DNA of 64,000 nucleotides from Amia ocellicauda (taxonomy: Eukaryota > Chordata > Actinopteri > Amiiformes > Amiidae). The position numbers and the translations under genes are program-made. The notes below the pieces were generated by a model that saw only the letters and a list, made by a program, of their open reading frames with translations, searched no databases and was not told the DNA's origin. Of this stretch, positions 1-12,929 are shown one piece after another (the stretch's first letter is position 1; every line of letters starts with the position of its first letter). The stretch covers positions 58,850,850-58,914,849 of the forward strand of contig NC_089851.1 of the NCBI RefSeq assembly GCF_036373705.1, given 5' to 3'.

Positions 1-2690
1 CAATTTAAAATTAATTTAGATTTGAATAACTTAAAATTGCATGGAGGCACCAGTACACCAACCTTTAAATAACTTAGGCTACATTTAAATAACTTATACA
101 TCATACGAATAACATGCTGAATCACTCAAGGCAGAAGAGTAACATTATTTAGTAAGAAGCTATAGTTAATATAACAGTACTGATATCTAAGTTTGCTAAC
201 CTTAGCTAACTAAAACTAGATTTCTCTTACTGTTTAATAAGACTGATTAATTAATCTGGTACATTTTTATACAATGTACATTATTAACTTTGACCCATCC
301 GCTAATAGAAAACTACTGCTGTACTCAGTTGTGGCTTCATTTTCAATTAGATGCCACTTTCTTCTAATCACAAATGTAACCACTATGATGTACAGGTTTG
401 TAGTTTGTTATTAGCGGGTGGGTCAGAGTTTTGATTTTAATTCGGCCCTTAGTCTTCTGATCTGCCAGTTAACCAGATACCTTTCAGGATGACTTGACAG
501 AAGTCTGGCTTTTTCTGTATCTCAAAGCAAGCTTAAAGTCCAGCTGGGTAAATTAGCAACACATAGCACCTATCCAAGTAAGAGCTCCATCCCTGCGCCA
601 ACCATTACACTGCATTAACCCCTTTAAGACCCAAGAACTCGATATTTTCATTTTTATTGAATAATAATAATACATTCCTATTCAGCCATGTTATACTTTG
701 GATTGTTAGTCTTTAAATTGCTTTTTCAAACTCTTTGCCGAGTGAAATGCAAATCTCAGTTGATCCTCAGAACAGTTAAACTAATTACAGCTTGGTTGAA
801 ACAAACCTTTTATATTCATATACACTTGTTAGCAGAAATCACAGTTTTTAAATATAAATATATATGCAGGGCATGTATATAAATATATATATAAACCTCA
901 GTGCTCACTTTAAAATTAAAAAGTATTATAATGCTTGAAAAATGACATTTAAAAAATCGCTCAATTAATTTCAATGCAGCTTCTTTTTACTGTCATATCG
1001 AAACACAAGTGGTTGTAGCAGCTGGATAATTATTCACCAAACAAACTTCTTATAATTCTCTCTTGTCTTTTCCCCAGAAGTAATGTGTTTTTTTTTTCTA
1101 TTTCGGGAAGAATACAAGTAAATTAAAGAAATGTATAAGGATTGTTTAATGAACAAGATGTGGATTTTTTCTATTTACTTCAGTATCATACACTTTGGAT
1201 CAATGTAGTGGTGATTAGTGTCTGGCTGTTTGTATCTATTTATTTATTTGAGGGGCAGTATAAAATCTCGATATAAATGTATATAGGAATGCACAGAACG
1301 TGTAAGCGAGTTATATTGATTGCACTCTTTTTCTTTACTTTTTAAAAAGGTTTGATTCACCTGAGCAGTTATTGGTTTAACTAATCTGAGGATCCGGTAA
1401 CTAGAAATGAAAATGGCAATGAACAACAATTGCGCATGTGGAGGCCTTTATTGAAAAAGTGTGCAGAAAAGATGCCTTCATAGAGAACATGATAAGTTAT
1501 AGATAAAATCTAGCCTGAGGGTTATTTAATGTATTCAAACACTCACATTCTACTCTTTTAACAGTAATGTTTTTATTGTACTTACTCCAGATATCACTTT
1601 GCTATGCAACACAACATGCAGGTTAAAAGCATCTTCTGTAAAACAAAACAAACAGCATCTAACATGACACAAATTCAACAAGAATGTATTATTATCAATA
1701 TTATCCAATAATAAAGAGTAGGCTTAAATAAAGTAGCTGGGTCTATAATACGTTGTGACAGGGATGCTCTTTGTAGGACTGGTGCTGTTACTGTTGGCAT
1801 GCACTTTTATTGTCATCACTGTAATAGGATTCACAGTGATGTCGGTGTGGTCTTTGTTTCGCAGTAATGTCATGTGACCAGGTTGACACGGGTTGAGGAT
1901 GCTAGTGTGAAATGGACTCTAGATGCTAAACACTGATTGTGCGTATTTGCAGTTCTTGAATGAGGAGAACAGGCTTAGATTTTGCCCGTTATCACAGACA
2001 ACTAAAGGAGAATAAATTAGGGCTGCCAAACAAGACTTGACAAGAATCCTAATTTACTTGGAGTGAGACATAGATTAATTCCCTACGTTGAGAGATTTCC
2101 TATGGAGAAGTGTTAATTACTGTTGCTTCTTCTATCAGAGGTTCAACAGCTCTAGGAGTGGCTATTGTGGCAGTTCTCCAGCTTTCTTCAGACACACTCC
2201 AGCAGTCTGGAGGAGTACCTTACATAAAGCTTGATGTTTTCTCTTCTTGGGCCATTTCATTAGCAGTTCTTCAGATAGAGGGACTGCTACTTTCTTCTGC
2301 AGAGTAGCACAGCAAGGAAGCACTTCTTTGGGTACTATAATTGTCCTTTTTCATGAAATTCCCAGTTCACTTCTAGCTGGCTGTGGTGTCGTTGAAGATG
2401 AAGAAGGCTATTAAAGCCCTAAAGTTCTCGACTGAAATAAATGTTTGCATGAGAAAGACTTTAAATGGAATCCATGCTCTCATGAAAAACGCAGCCCTAC
2501 TGAAGTATAGGCATCTCCTGTTAACATTCAGCTTGACAGGAATGTGCAGATCCTTTTCTAACTATGGCAGACTTGGGATAATTGTGAATCTGAATACTTA
2601 CTTTTCTACCATTCTAATATAAAACCTGCCACCAGCACCTTAGATGAAAATATAATATACATTAACAAAATATCAAAGAACCGACTCCTA
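1..2690. other. AT-rich intergenic DNA, no gene seen
   Basis: Only short unrelated open frames occur here, with no recognisable domain, no convincing start context and no family resemblance. The single structure I can point to is a diverged inverted repeat listed separately. Confidence 0.6.
762..1394. repeat. Diverged inverted-repeat pair (about 50 bp arms)
   Basis: The arm at 762-811, beginning gatcctcaga, matches the reverse complement of about 1345-1394 at roughly 41 of 50 positions by eye. The arms lie about 530 bp apart. This could be an old foldback or MITE-like element, or two copies of one dispersed repeat in opposite orientation. No target duplication was identified. Confidence 0.4.
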
Positions 2691-2696
2691 ATTGGC

Positions 2697-2893
2697 TGAT
2701 GTCTGGTCCTGGAAGGCTGCAGTCCAGCAGGTTTTATAGGTTTCCTTCAATCACCCATAATTTAATAATAAGGAAAGTGGTCAAATTTGTCCAATTAAGC
2801 CAATAATCAGTTGAACTAGGCAGTTAGGAGTTGACGTACAATGAATACCTTAAGCCAATACAGCCCTAGAGGACCAGGATCCAGCACCCTGGC
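2697..2893. mobile_element. MITE-like palindromic repeat remnant
   Basis: The left end (tggtcctggaaggctgcag) and right end (gccctagaggaccaggatcc) are roughly complementary. They enclose AT-rich sequence with aattaa and aaccaat-type words. This layout is typical of short non-autonomous DNA elements abundant in fish. The ends are diverged and no target duplication is clear. Confidence 0.45.
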
Positions 2894-3101
2894 TTATGCG
2901 GCTAAAATCCACACAAGGAAAGCAGGGTGAATCATATAGCCTGTAACATGTAGTCCTGAGGTCTGAGACCAATTCAATGCTCCCAGTGGGTTTTAACAAT
3001 TGGTCGGTGTGCCTTTAAAGATGGCATGATAATATGGCATGATAAACTACCGCTAATCTGCCCCAAGTTCATTTTACTCTTATTGGGAGTGAAGTAATAT
3101 A

Positions 3102-3310
3102 TTACTAGTGGAGTAGTGGTCAGGGCTCCCTCCTGGGTGGAAAGTTGTGGGATCATTCCTAGGTTCGGGACACTGCCATTGTTCCCTTCAGCAAGGTACC
3201 TCACCTAGATTGTTCCAGTAAAAAAAGAACATGTTTAAATGGGAAATTGTATGTAAAACATAATGTGATATATTGTCACATTTTTTAAATTGCCCTGCCT
3301 AAGAAATAAA
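3102..3310 (+). mobile_element. tRNA-derived SINE
   Basis: An A-box-like stretch (tagtggagtagtggtcaggg, about 3106-3125) and a B-box-like stretch (gtgggatcattcct, about 3147-3160) are spaced as in a tRNA-type Pol III promoter. The body runs on through 'cactgccattgttcccttca' and ends in an AT-rich 'taagaaataaa' tail. The pattern matches tRNA-derived SINEs common in fish; the subfamily is not assigned. Confidence 0.6.
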
Positions 3311-3350
3311 TTGTAATTTAATAGCTCTTGCTCTATTTTTAAAGCTGTAT

Positions 3351-3410
3351 ATTTGGTGACTGTAATTCACCTTGGGAAATGGTGTCAACTAATAAATAAT
3401 AACAATAATA
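3351..3410 (+). mobile_element. Isolated SINE 3' tail
   Basis: The stretch from gtaattcaccttgggaaatg through aactaataaataataacaat resembles the conserved 3' tail and (aat)n end of fish SINEs or LINEs. It lies 40 bp after the preceding SINE, so it is a second truncated insertion. Confidence 0.45.
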
Positions 3411-6267
3411 GTCACCAGGCAACTTTGAGACCGGACAGGATTGCAAAGTTCCCCTTAACCGTAAAACAAACGTACAAACCGGTACTCATGATTCCTGTCA
3501 CTGATCAGACAAAGTGTACATCCTTTTTTAGATTCTGGGCATTTCTTTCTAATGAATAGAAGTAGCTGCAGAAGCTTATTTTTTGGGTTGCTTTTATGTA
3601 CATTTTTCTGTGTCTGAGAATCTGAAATGATTTTGTTGGCTATGTTGAGCAGATTGTATCTGTATCTGCTAGAAAGAACAATGTTGTGTTTGCTGTTTGA
3701 AAGACTGACCTTCTATTTAAATATTTAAAATAACTTTTGTGCTACATGCAATACTTACCTTTTCTTTTGTCCTCTCTATATAAAACATTGTTTTTTAGAA
3801 ATTCAGACTTCACCTGAATCTCCTGAATTTTTGAATCAGGATTATATTATAGTTATTGAGGTATGTTTTTGGAGGACCTCATATGTGAAGTGTTATAAAT
3901 TGTGAATGGTCAGTCAACAAGGTAAGCAGCTGCACAAAGCAATTCTAATAAAATGGTTTCAGCCTCACAGCCACAATAATGTTACAGTCTGCCCTGTTTG
4001 ATTATAGCAGTTTTAAATGGAGAATCATTGAAGTCCAGGATTAACTTAAACTATTTATATAGACATTTGTGTAAGAATACCTACTGGGAAGGGAGTGGGA
4101 AATGAGCATGCGTGGATATAGTTTATTTATTCATATTTCTAGTTACCTTTGCAGCAATGTTATCCTTCTGCAGTAATCAGTCATCCATTAATCTAGTCCC
4201 TGCCACACTTTAAAGAATCTGAACTGTAGAGGGGAGACGAGGATAGCTATTAGATGTCAAATACACAGGAAGATGATAAGGAACTAGTAGTCGCACTGCA
4301 ATTATGCACCCTCTTCTTAGTGTCCTTGCCCTCCTCTGAAAGAAGGAGCGTTTTAATCTAGCTGACATGCTGCCCATCTTAACTTCCCTGCCCTTGAAGA
4401 AACAGTACAGGAAATGGCATTGTTATGGTTCAAGTACAATAGTCCTTTAATCTTCACTGGTAGGAATCAATAAATAACTAAAAGGAACATGTCTGACCAG
4501 TAAAGCAGTTTTTACTTTGTGTTTGTTATAATATTTATTAAGCAGTACATACAAGCTAACCTAAAAGACAGGACCAAAGCTTACCAAAGCTGTTTTTTAG
4601 GATTTTAATTGCATTTTCCATCTGACCGTAACAGTTAAGTTCTACAAACAAGAGAAACCAAAACTAATCATATTCGCATTCCGATTTAAAATAAAATACC
4701 ATTGAAAAGACATATGAAGATAAAGTAACTAAATAATAATGACTGCTAAAACTTTACAATGCTTTCGCAATAAATTGTTAAATAAAGAATACAAAGGTTG
4801 CAAGTCAAGTTTCCAAATGTGAAAACCTGATACATTAATTCCAAAGAAAATAATTGACAACTGCACCAATCAGCCAGTTGAGCCTTCCAGATCTCATGGG
4901 ACATCTTAGAAAAACAGCAAAGATCCCCTTGTGGCTGTAAAATGTCATTTTTGCTCCATAGTTAAGAAACTGGGGGGAATAAAATGTAGAAAATAAATAA
5001 ATAAATGAGACAGGCTAATGAGTCTCCAGGGAAGCTTCCGTTGTGCATGGTAAATCAGAAAATACTTATCTAATGAGTTTGAGAGGGGATATTATTATTG
5101 TGCAATGCAATCCCACCTCACATAAGAATGAGCTACTAAGAGATTATGCAATTCGAGAACTCGGTCTTGCGTTGTTCCAAACCAAAAATGCAAAGAAGTC
5201 CCAAGAGCAAAATTATTATTGCAAGATTGTTTGGCCCATTTAATGCATTAATCACTGTCATGCACAATCAATTAAACCCTGCCACACTGTTGAGCCCGAC
5301 AAGTCCATGTGCTTAAGACACACTTCAGTTTGCAAGGCTGTCCCCTCTCAGGAACTGTTAACATGAGGCCTCATAATGGGGTGTTAAAACTGCTTGAAAT
5401 GCTATTTGCAGCTTAAAGCAGGCATGTGGTGCTCATCCTGTCAGAGTAAAGACTAGCACAGGGTCTGTGTACGACAATGAAGGGAATCCCAAAGATGAAT
5501 GGGCCACAGTCAGTAAGTTAAGAATCCAAAAGAATTATCCAAAAGGCCAGGCTCCTGGTTCGAGGTTGACTGCTCTTTCAAGTCTAAGGTAATACAAGCT
5601 CAGTAACAGGTTTCTGTAGCCTACATAATGAGCACTGTTCCACTACCTAAAGTGTTGTCTTTTACCTTCTGCTTGACTTGAATTGTCAGCATCTCTTGCT
5701 CAATTTATCTTTTTCTCGGCACTAGACTGAGAAGAGCCATCAGAATATATCCATGAATGAGGGAACATCTTACAAGATGCCAGAATTCTTCTTCTTTAAA
5801 TGAGATCAACGGGGATAGGTCTGAAATCTTAAGGAGACAGAAAAAGGCAAGGTCCTTGCTGGCCCACCTGGAAATGGAGCGGGAGCAGGCTGAGGGTAAA
5901 AGGTAAATGCACACATGCTGGGTAAAATTGTTGTAGTAGTAGTAGTAGTAGTAGTAGTAGTATAGTAATTATTGAGCACTACAGGCAGTATAGATAATAC
6001 TTCAGAAGCTGGATCAAATCACAGCCCAATTGTCTGGGTAGCACAAGTCTGTCCTGTCTCATCACTGGACACACATTCCACTGTGAGCTGTCCACTACCA
6101 ATCCCTGGAAAGGGATGGGATTCCAGTAAAAGGTATTTTGTGTCAAGAACACATTACAATCTTGAAGTCCAGCATTGCTGATCTCATTTACCCGATGAAT
6201 AGCTGTTCTGCTGGCGTTTACTAATGGCACTGTAAAATTCTGATTTGATTTTCATCTCAAATACTGT
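3411..6267. other. Intergenic, nothing recognised except a microsatellite
   Basis: No coding signature, RNA gene or recognisable repeat was found by reading. A (tag)n run at 5932-5962 is the only simple repeat of note, with a short (aaat)n near 4993. Confidence 0.5.
5932..5962 (+). repeat. (TAG)n trinucleotide microsatellite
   Basis: About ten uninterrupted tag/gta units between ttgt and tatag. Confidence 0.9.
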
Positions 6268-6543
6268 TTATTCGAAAGAGCTGAAAATGGAATGCATTTC
6301 ATGTATCTTTATAAATGTACTTTGATCTTCAAGGTGTTGTAATGCATGTTCCTTTTTCTGCCTCTGCCGCATGTTTACACAGCTGACACTTTCTCTGCAT
6401 CTATTAATTGAGGATTGTATTCCATTAGGTAAAACTATTAGTTTTCTTGCAATTTCCCTCACAGAATTCATATCTGAATACCGTGATCTAAGCAGAGTTT
6501 GTGCTAGCCTTTTTTTTTTTATGGGCAACATGGCCAATAACAT
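6268..6543 (-). pseudogene. Possible Tc1-type transposase N-terminal remnant
   Basis: The minus-strand frame contains a stretch (SVREIARKL..., then SINRCRES) laid out like the helix-turn-helix that begins Tc1/mariner transposases, followed by a basic segment and an 'LEDQSTF' word. Nothing resembling the catalytic DDE core follows. This is a weak assignment; it may be chance. Confidence 0.3.
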
Positions 6544-6891
6544 TCCTGAATTCCGGTCATATAGAACAATTATCGGACATATGTTTTAAATAGCCATATA
6601 ATAGCTTACATTTAAACAGCAATAAAACACAAACACTATGATCCAACAAATGTATTTTATTTAGTCAGCAGAATGAACTCTTCACAAGCATATAGGCTAC
6701 AACAATAAAATAAAACCAATAGCCTTGCTATTGTTAATAAAATAAAGACATTAGCCTACATTAAATGTACGTCTCTTTGCATTCCAAGCCCGTCAAATTA
6801 AATAACTTGAAAATAAGCTAAATGAAGACAAAATTAGGTCTAAAAAATAATAGGCTGGTCGGTCCGAATTCTGCGTTTGTCAAATTCCCGT

Positions 6892-7104
6892 TTATTTGCG
6901 GCGCGACTTCATTGAATAGAAGTGCTCCGCTGCTTGTGCAAAGTTGAAGCCATGCAACCCCTTGTCACAACTTGCAATTCTCATCAACCTTGTCACCTTG
7001 TCACGCTCTGCAGGCACACTGGACGCAGGAATTGTGCAGGCAATCTTTCCCAGCATTGCCAGGACAGGATACATTTCCCCGAATTCACCCGATGACCGTT
7101 TCAC
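6892..7104 (-). pseudogene. hAT transposase C-terminal dimerisation remnant
   Basis: The minus-strand frame has YPVLAMLGKIACTIPASSVP followed by AERD. This corresponds to the 'YP.LA......P.SS.P.ER' core of the hAT dimerisation domain. The segment that usually follows the ER (FS...G) is missing, and the frame continues with DKVTRLMRIASCDK-type sequence, so there is an internal deletion. No flanking inverted repeats were located. Confidence 0.5.
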
Positions 7105-7545
7105 AGGCCGTGTGGTATTTCAACCTGCTGTACCCACGCAGTGCTGTCCTCATCGGCACTGCATCTCGCTCAGTCACATGACCAAACCTTTAGTGATGTC
7201 TTACTGTGACAGCGAGCGTAGGCTTGCTGTTGTCTTGGCGCCATGTCTTATAGGTCACACAATATTAGGCTATTTAATATGCTATTAATCTATCTATCTA
7301 TCGACTATCGTCTGTTGCTGTCTGTCTACCGTGGTGTCTGTCGGGAGTGTGCATGTGTGGCGGGAGTGTGGAGGAGTGCGCAGAGCTTGAGTGAGTGAGT
7401 GAGTGAGTGAGTGAGTGAGTGGGGTTTTTCCCCGTTTTTTCTTCTCTCCTTCTTGCCTTTTCTTTCTTTGTGTTGGTTTGGGTGGTACAAAAGTGTATTA
7501 CTGTTTGGGTTTGTGCAGGGAAGCAGACTTTTGTCAGCGATCGCC

Positions 7546-8914
7546 ATGGCTACACCCGAGTTGGGGAGACTGGGGTTTAGTAACCTGACTCGCCGTCACG
7601 GCATTAAACTTATTGTGGATGCGATCGTCCCAGTAGAAAGATGCGTCATTGAATTGGGGAAAGTGGTGGGGTGTGGGAATATTAAATCCGCATCTCGGAT
7701 GAATAAATCTGTTGTTTTTCTTGCTAATGAAGCGTTAGTGCGGAGAGTGGTTCTGGAGGGTTTAGTTGTCGATGCAGTCCTGGTGTCTGTCTTGCCGCTT
7801 GCAGTCCCAGCTCGGAAAGTTACTATTTCCAATGTGCCGCCATATATTTCCAATGTCGTTTTGATCACGGAGCTGAGCCGACACGGGCAGATTATGTCGG
7901 ATATCACTATGATACCGCTGGGTGTAAAAGTCCCGAGCTGAAACATGGTGTATCTTTTCGTAGGCCGCTGTATATGTTGTTTCCTGATACCTACGGGGAG
8001 TTGAATGTTGCCTTTCGTTTTCGATTGGATGTCTGTGACCATGTTGTGTTCGCTACGTCTGATCTCATGAAGTGTTTTGTCTGCGGCCGTGAAGGTCATA
8101 TTGCGAAGAACTGCAGGAGATCGAGGGAAGAAGGGGGTGGCAGTGCTGCGGTGGAGGAGGGCACGTAGAGTCTGGGTCAGGGACCGGGGACGGGCAGCGG
8201 GCCGGACCGGCGGGTGTGCAGGACGGGCAGCGGGCCGGACCGGTGGGTGTGCAGGACGGGGAGCGGGCTGGACCGTCGGGTGTCGGTGCGAAGGTTGGGA
8301 TTTGTGGTGTTGGGGTGCTTTGTGGGAACGGGGTGCCGGTACAGGTAGTACATGCTGTACTGGGGTGTGTGGGACATGAGAGTGGGAAGACTGTGGCTCT
8401 GGCTGTGGTTGCTACTGTGATGCCTGAGAGTGAGATTGCTCTGCAGGAGGCAGGTTTTTCCCACGACGCTGCTCGTGAGGGGTCTATGGCGGATCCGGCG
8501 CTTGAGATTCGGCCAGCAGAGGTGGCAATGGAGGGGGAGGTGACGGCTGAGAAAGGGGAGTTTAAACTTCCTAAACGGAAACGTGAGAAGAAGGGTAGAC
8601 CCATTGACAGTGATGCGAAACGCAGTTTTGTCGCAGAAAAGCAGGACGTGGAGCGCGGTGTCTGCACTGCGAGCAGGTGGGAGTTGCTGGCTGAGGCCGG
8701 GACTGCGGAGGGCAGCGGGGCCGGCGAGAGCGATGAGGAGGGGAGTGACTCTGATCTGTCTGTCTGCCAGTCCGCTGCTCAAAGGGGGCTACAGCACACA
8801 GAGTATAAGGGAGTTTTTGGAGTCGGTTAAGGGGAGACGTGGGATCAGCATTGTTGATCACTTTCCCGATTTTAAACTTTTTAAGTTCAGCGGCGTTGGT
8901 GCTGCGGGAGTCTA
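7546..8914 (+). pseudogene. LINE ORF1 (zinc-knuckle nucleic-acid-binding protein), frameshifted
   Basis: The start chosen is ATG 7546 (gccATGg context). The first frame runs to a stop at 7939-7941. The protein resumes in another frame around 7974 and carries a CCHC knuckle (CFVCGREGHIAKNC, C-x2-C-x4-H-x4-C). A Gly/Arg-rich segment follows, encoded by a 33-bp minisatellite at about 8189-8285. The C-terminal part, reached by a further frame change near 8770, has YSTQSIREFLESVKG and a DHFPDFKLF tail like other Tx1-type ORF1 proteins. ORF1 proteins bind the LINE RNA. At least two frame changes make this copy non-functional. It lies outside the duplication, so it has no second copy. Confidence 0.7.
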
Positions 8915-9096
8915 AAGGGCTGGGAATGGAAAAAAAAGTGTGATCGCCTGAAAAACCGGATGGCTAAAGTCCGTATGTCCCTTAAAACAGGCACCAATGT
9001 ATGAGCTCATTCGTTTGTTTTCCCCTGGCGCTGTGTTGTGGTTTGTCATAGTCTGTGTTTCCACTTTGTTTTCATTTCCTCCCTCAGTGCGTGCGC

Positions 9097-12000
9097 CGAT
9101 ATTTTGCACACTGAATATAAATGGGGGGCGAGATGTCGTGAAGAGAGCTACAGTGTTTGATTATTTGGTGCAGAAACGTGTCTCTAGCATTTCTGCAAGA
9201 GACGCACACTGATGCTTTGAATCAATCGGACTGGTCTACAGAGTGGGAGGGGGAGGCCGGAGTTGCGATTTTATTTGCTCTGGACTTTAAGCCTGAGAGA
9301 GTTACAGTGACTGAAATTGTGCCGGGGCGCGTCTTAATGGTTAAAGCGGTGATTGGTAATACGACTTTTAATTTAATTAACATTTATGCACCTAATGACG
9401 GCAACGAGAGGATTGCTCTTTTTAAACGTCTTCCTGGTGTTTTAGATCAGTGTGAGCCCGCTGACTCTTTTATTGGGTGGTGATTTTAACTGCACTGAAA
9501 ACTGTAGGCTTGATAATACTGTGGAGCCCAACCCCGGGTCGGTTAGAGAGCTGAAATCAGTGTTGACAGCTTATGATGTGGTGGACGTTTGGCGAATGAC
9601 GCATACAACTGACAGGCAGTATATGTGGGCTAAATGCATTGTAGGAAGGGTCTCCTTGGTCAGGCTGGATAGATTGTATATTTTTAGACACCAACTAAAT
9701 AGCTTCATTTAACCGAAAATCTCTCCTACTGGGTTTTCTGATCATAGTTTAGTGGCAGTAGAAGTGGTTTTTCCTTCTGCACGGGCTCAGTCCTCTCATT
9801 GGCATCTAAACATTCAGTTGTTACATGATACTAAGCTTTTGAAATGCTTTGCCTTTTTTTGGGAAAGGTGGCAGAGGCAAAAACATACCTTTCCTTCCCT
9901 GAGGGAGTGGTGGGACATGGGCAAAATTCAGATAAAACTGCTCTGTCAGCAGTACACTGAAAATATTACACGGAGGATAAGCACAGCGATGAGAGAACTG
10001 GAGGCTGATATTTCCGAGCTCCACAGAGCCTTGGAGTCTGATTTCAGCACTAGGCTGTTTGAAGACCTGACTTTGAAGAAGCAAGGGTTAGCGGATCTGT
10101 TGGGCACGCAGGTACAGGGGGCGCTGGTTCACTCCCGGTTTCTGAGTTTGTCGCAGATGGATGCACCTACGCAGTATTTCTTTGCCTTGGAGAAGAAGAC
10201 GGCACAGCGTAAGATGATGCACTGTTTACAGACTGCAACTGGCCAGCTGCTGCAGGAGCCTGGGGAGATTCGTGGGCTGGCGGTCCAGTTCTAGAAAGAG
10301 CTGTTCACAGCTGAGGCTGTGGACAAGTCAGTGGAGGCTCGCCGTTTTCTCATGGACCTGCCTGTAGTTCCTGAGGTGGAGAGGCAGAAGCTTGAGGGGG
10401 AGCTGACACTGCTGGAACTTTCCGAGGCCCTCAGTGGACTGCACACTGGGAAATCACCAGGCATTGACGGCCTACCAGTGGAGTTTTATCGCACTGTATG
10501 GCCACAGATAGGAGGAGATCTGTGTGCCGTCTTTTCTGAGTGTGTGCAGGACTGTGAACTGCCTCTGAGCTGTCGGCGTGCGGTGCTGACTTTACTCCCC
10601 AAGAAAGGGGAGCTCTCTGACATCAAAAACTGGCGCCCAATCAGTCTCCTATGCTCAGACTAAGATTCTGTCCAAAGCCTTGGCCAATCGCTTGCGTACA
10701 ATGCTGGTTTCTGTGGTGCAGCCGGATCAGATGTACTGTGTGCCCGATAGGTCCATTTTTTATAGCATTTTTTTAGTATGGGATATATTGGCCGCTTCCA
10801 GTCTCTTCGGTTTTAATGCTGGTCTTATATCCTTAGATCAGGAGAAGGCCTTTGATAGAGTAGATCATTCCTACCTTTTTAGTGTTTTTAGGGCTTTTGG
10901 CTTTGGTCCCAGGTTTGTGGGGAAAATTGAAGTCCTCTATCGTAATGTTTTCAGTGTGTGGTGTGCTTAGCTCTCACTTTCCGATCCAGAGGGAAATCCG
11001 TCAAGGCTGTCCCCTGTCTGGAATGCTGTACTCAATGTCTGTAGAGCCCCTCATTCACAGACTCCGCTCTTACTGACTGGCCTCTCTATTCCTGATGTGC
11101 CCATGAATCCTGTGAGAGTGGTGGCCTATGCTGATGACATCTCGGTGCTTATCACTAATGATGCTGATGTCAGGGTGCTAGGTGACTGCCAGGAGTGTTT
11201 TGAGAGAGTGACCTCTGCCAAAATTAACTGGCTTAAGTGCAATGCCTTTCTGATGGGGGACTGGGGAGGTGGAAGCCCCCCAGCTTTACCGGCAGGGCTG
11301 CAGTGAAACAGGCGGGCTTTCAGTTTTTTAGGGGTGTGGCTGGGGGAGGGCGGAGGGGCTACAGAAAATTGGGATGGGGTGCTGGAACGTGTACAGGGCA
11401 GGCTGCAGAGCTGGCGCTGGCTGGTGACTAAATTGTCCTTAAGGGTAGAGTGCTGGTAATTAATAATTTGGTCACATCTTCGGCACAGACTTCGGTGTGT
11501 GGATCCCCCAGGTTTACTTCTGAAGGCCATTCAGAAGATTTTGCTGCAGTTTTTTTGGGATGGCATGCACTGGATCAAGCAGAGTGTGCTGTTTTTGCCT
11601 GTGCAGGAAGGGGGGCAAGGGTTGATGGATGTCTGTAGTAAGGTGGTGGCTTTCAGACTCCAGTCTCTCCAGAGGCTACTTTTTTGCTCTGAGCCTCACC
11701 CTTGGAGGGATCTGGCATTTGCGTTTTTGCACAGAGTAGGGGGTTTGCACTGCGATAGGCAACTGTTTTTATTGGAGACTGAAAAGCTTAATCTCTCGGT
11801 TTTACCTGTGTTTTACCAGCAACTTGTTACTGCATTACAGATGTTTCAGGTACGCTCTGATTTTGGGTCTTTGGGGTTGAGGGGTCTTTTGGAACAGCCC
11901 CTGGTTTGTAATCGGTCCCTGAAGTGTTCACTTTTAAAGTCCGAGAGTTTTACTTCTCTGTTGGTGGCTAAGGGGTGTTTTAAAGTCGCTCACTTTATTG

Positions 12001-12929
12001 ATATGGACCAGCGCAGGTGGAAGACCCCTGATGTCCTAGCTGCTGTGTTAGGGGTGTGGTCTCAACAAGTTATTGGTGTGTTTTTAGAACAGCCGCACTC
12101 AGCTTTTTCCAGAGAGGCTTTGTTGCTGCTGAGGGATTTTTTCTCGGGGCAGTGGACCTGCAGCCTGAGCCCCCAGTGGTGTCTTTTCTGATCACACCAG
12201 CAGTGGTGCAGTGTCTGGATACACCATGGAAGCTGCTGCAGTTTAAGGAAAACTATGACATCCAATTTCAGGGATTAGACAAAAAAGCACTTTATTTTTT
12301 ATGCATCAAAATTCGGCACTACCCTGACCTTCGGGACCTGCCTGACACTCACTGGCGTGCACAGTTAGGTGTAGTGCCTTCTATCACTCCTGCTTGGTGT
12401 GGTCTCTATAGACCACCGATGCAGAAGAGAGTGGGGGACCTGCAGTGGAGAGTTCTGCACAGCATTGTTGTTACTAACGCTTTTTTATGTGTCATTTTGC
12501 CAGGCGTGTCTGACCTGTGTGTATACTGCCAGCATAGGGAAACAGTGTTCAACTGCTTTTTACATTGCTCTTGGCTGCGGCCTCTGTTTGTCGTCCTGAA
12601 GGGGTAGTTTGCTGGGCTGGGTGTCCTGTTCTCTGACAGTGTTTATTTTCAGGGTACAGCATTGCAAGAACAGGACTCGCACAGTACAACTGGCGAACTT
12701 CCTTTTGGGCCAGGCCAAGCTGGCCATCCTCAAAAGTAGGAAGAATAGGGAGAGAGGGGTTCTCACTGGGGATGCAGGGCTGCTGTTTAGAGTGCAGGTG
12801 ACATCCAGGGTGAGACTGGAGTTCACCTATTATAATCTGGTCCACCGACTGGACATGTTCCTGTTGGTGTGGGGGGTGGGGGGAGTGTTGTGTGAGGTTG
12901 TGAACGGTGTCCTGCAGATGACTTTGTAA
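9097..12929 (+). pseudogene. LINE ORF2 (APE endonuclease + reverse transcriptase), broken
   Basis: Endonuclease motifs appear in order: TLNINGGRD at the N-terminus, LAFLQETHTD (catalytic Glu), LINIYAPND and LLLGGDFNCTEN. Reverse transcriptase motifs follow: GIDGLPVEFY, IKNWRPISLLCSD, SLDQEKAFDRVDHSY, RQGCPLSGMLYS and the catalytic VAYADDISVL (about 11119-11148). A C-terminal Cys/His stretch (CVYCQHRETVFNCFLHC) precedes the end. The frame changes about ten times, so the gene is dead. The enzyme would nick target DNA and prime reverse transcription there. Sequence from 9473 onwards is duplicated at 39705, which therefore lacks the first part of the endonuclease. Confidence 0.8.

Noticed and set aside
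2110-2622. Two plus-strand frames of 65 and 79 codons
   Set aside because: No family resemblance, no coding-like neighbours, AT-rich DNA.
5705-6230. Overlapping frames of 69-83 codons on both strands
   Set aside because: Mutually overlapping with no recognisable motif; chance frames.
8065-8861. Pro/Ser/Cys-rich minus-strand frames of up to 201 codons
   Set aside because: Antisense shadows of GC-rich LINE ORF1; no independent domain.
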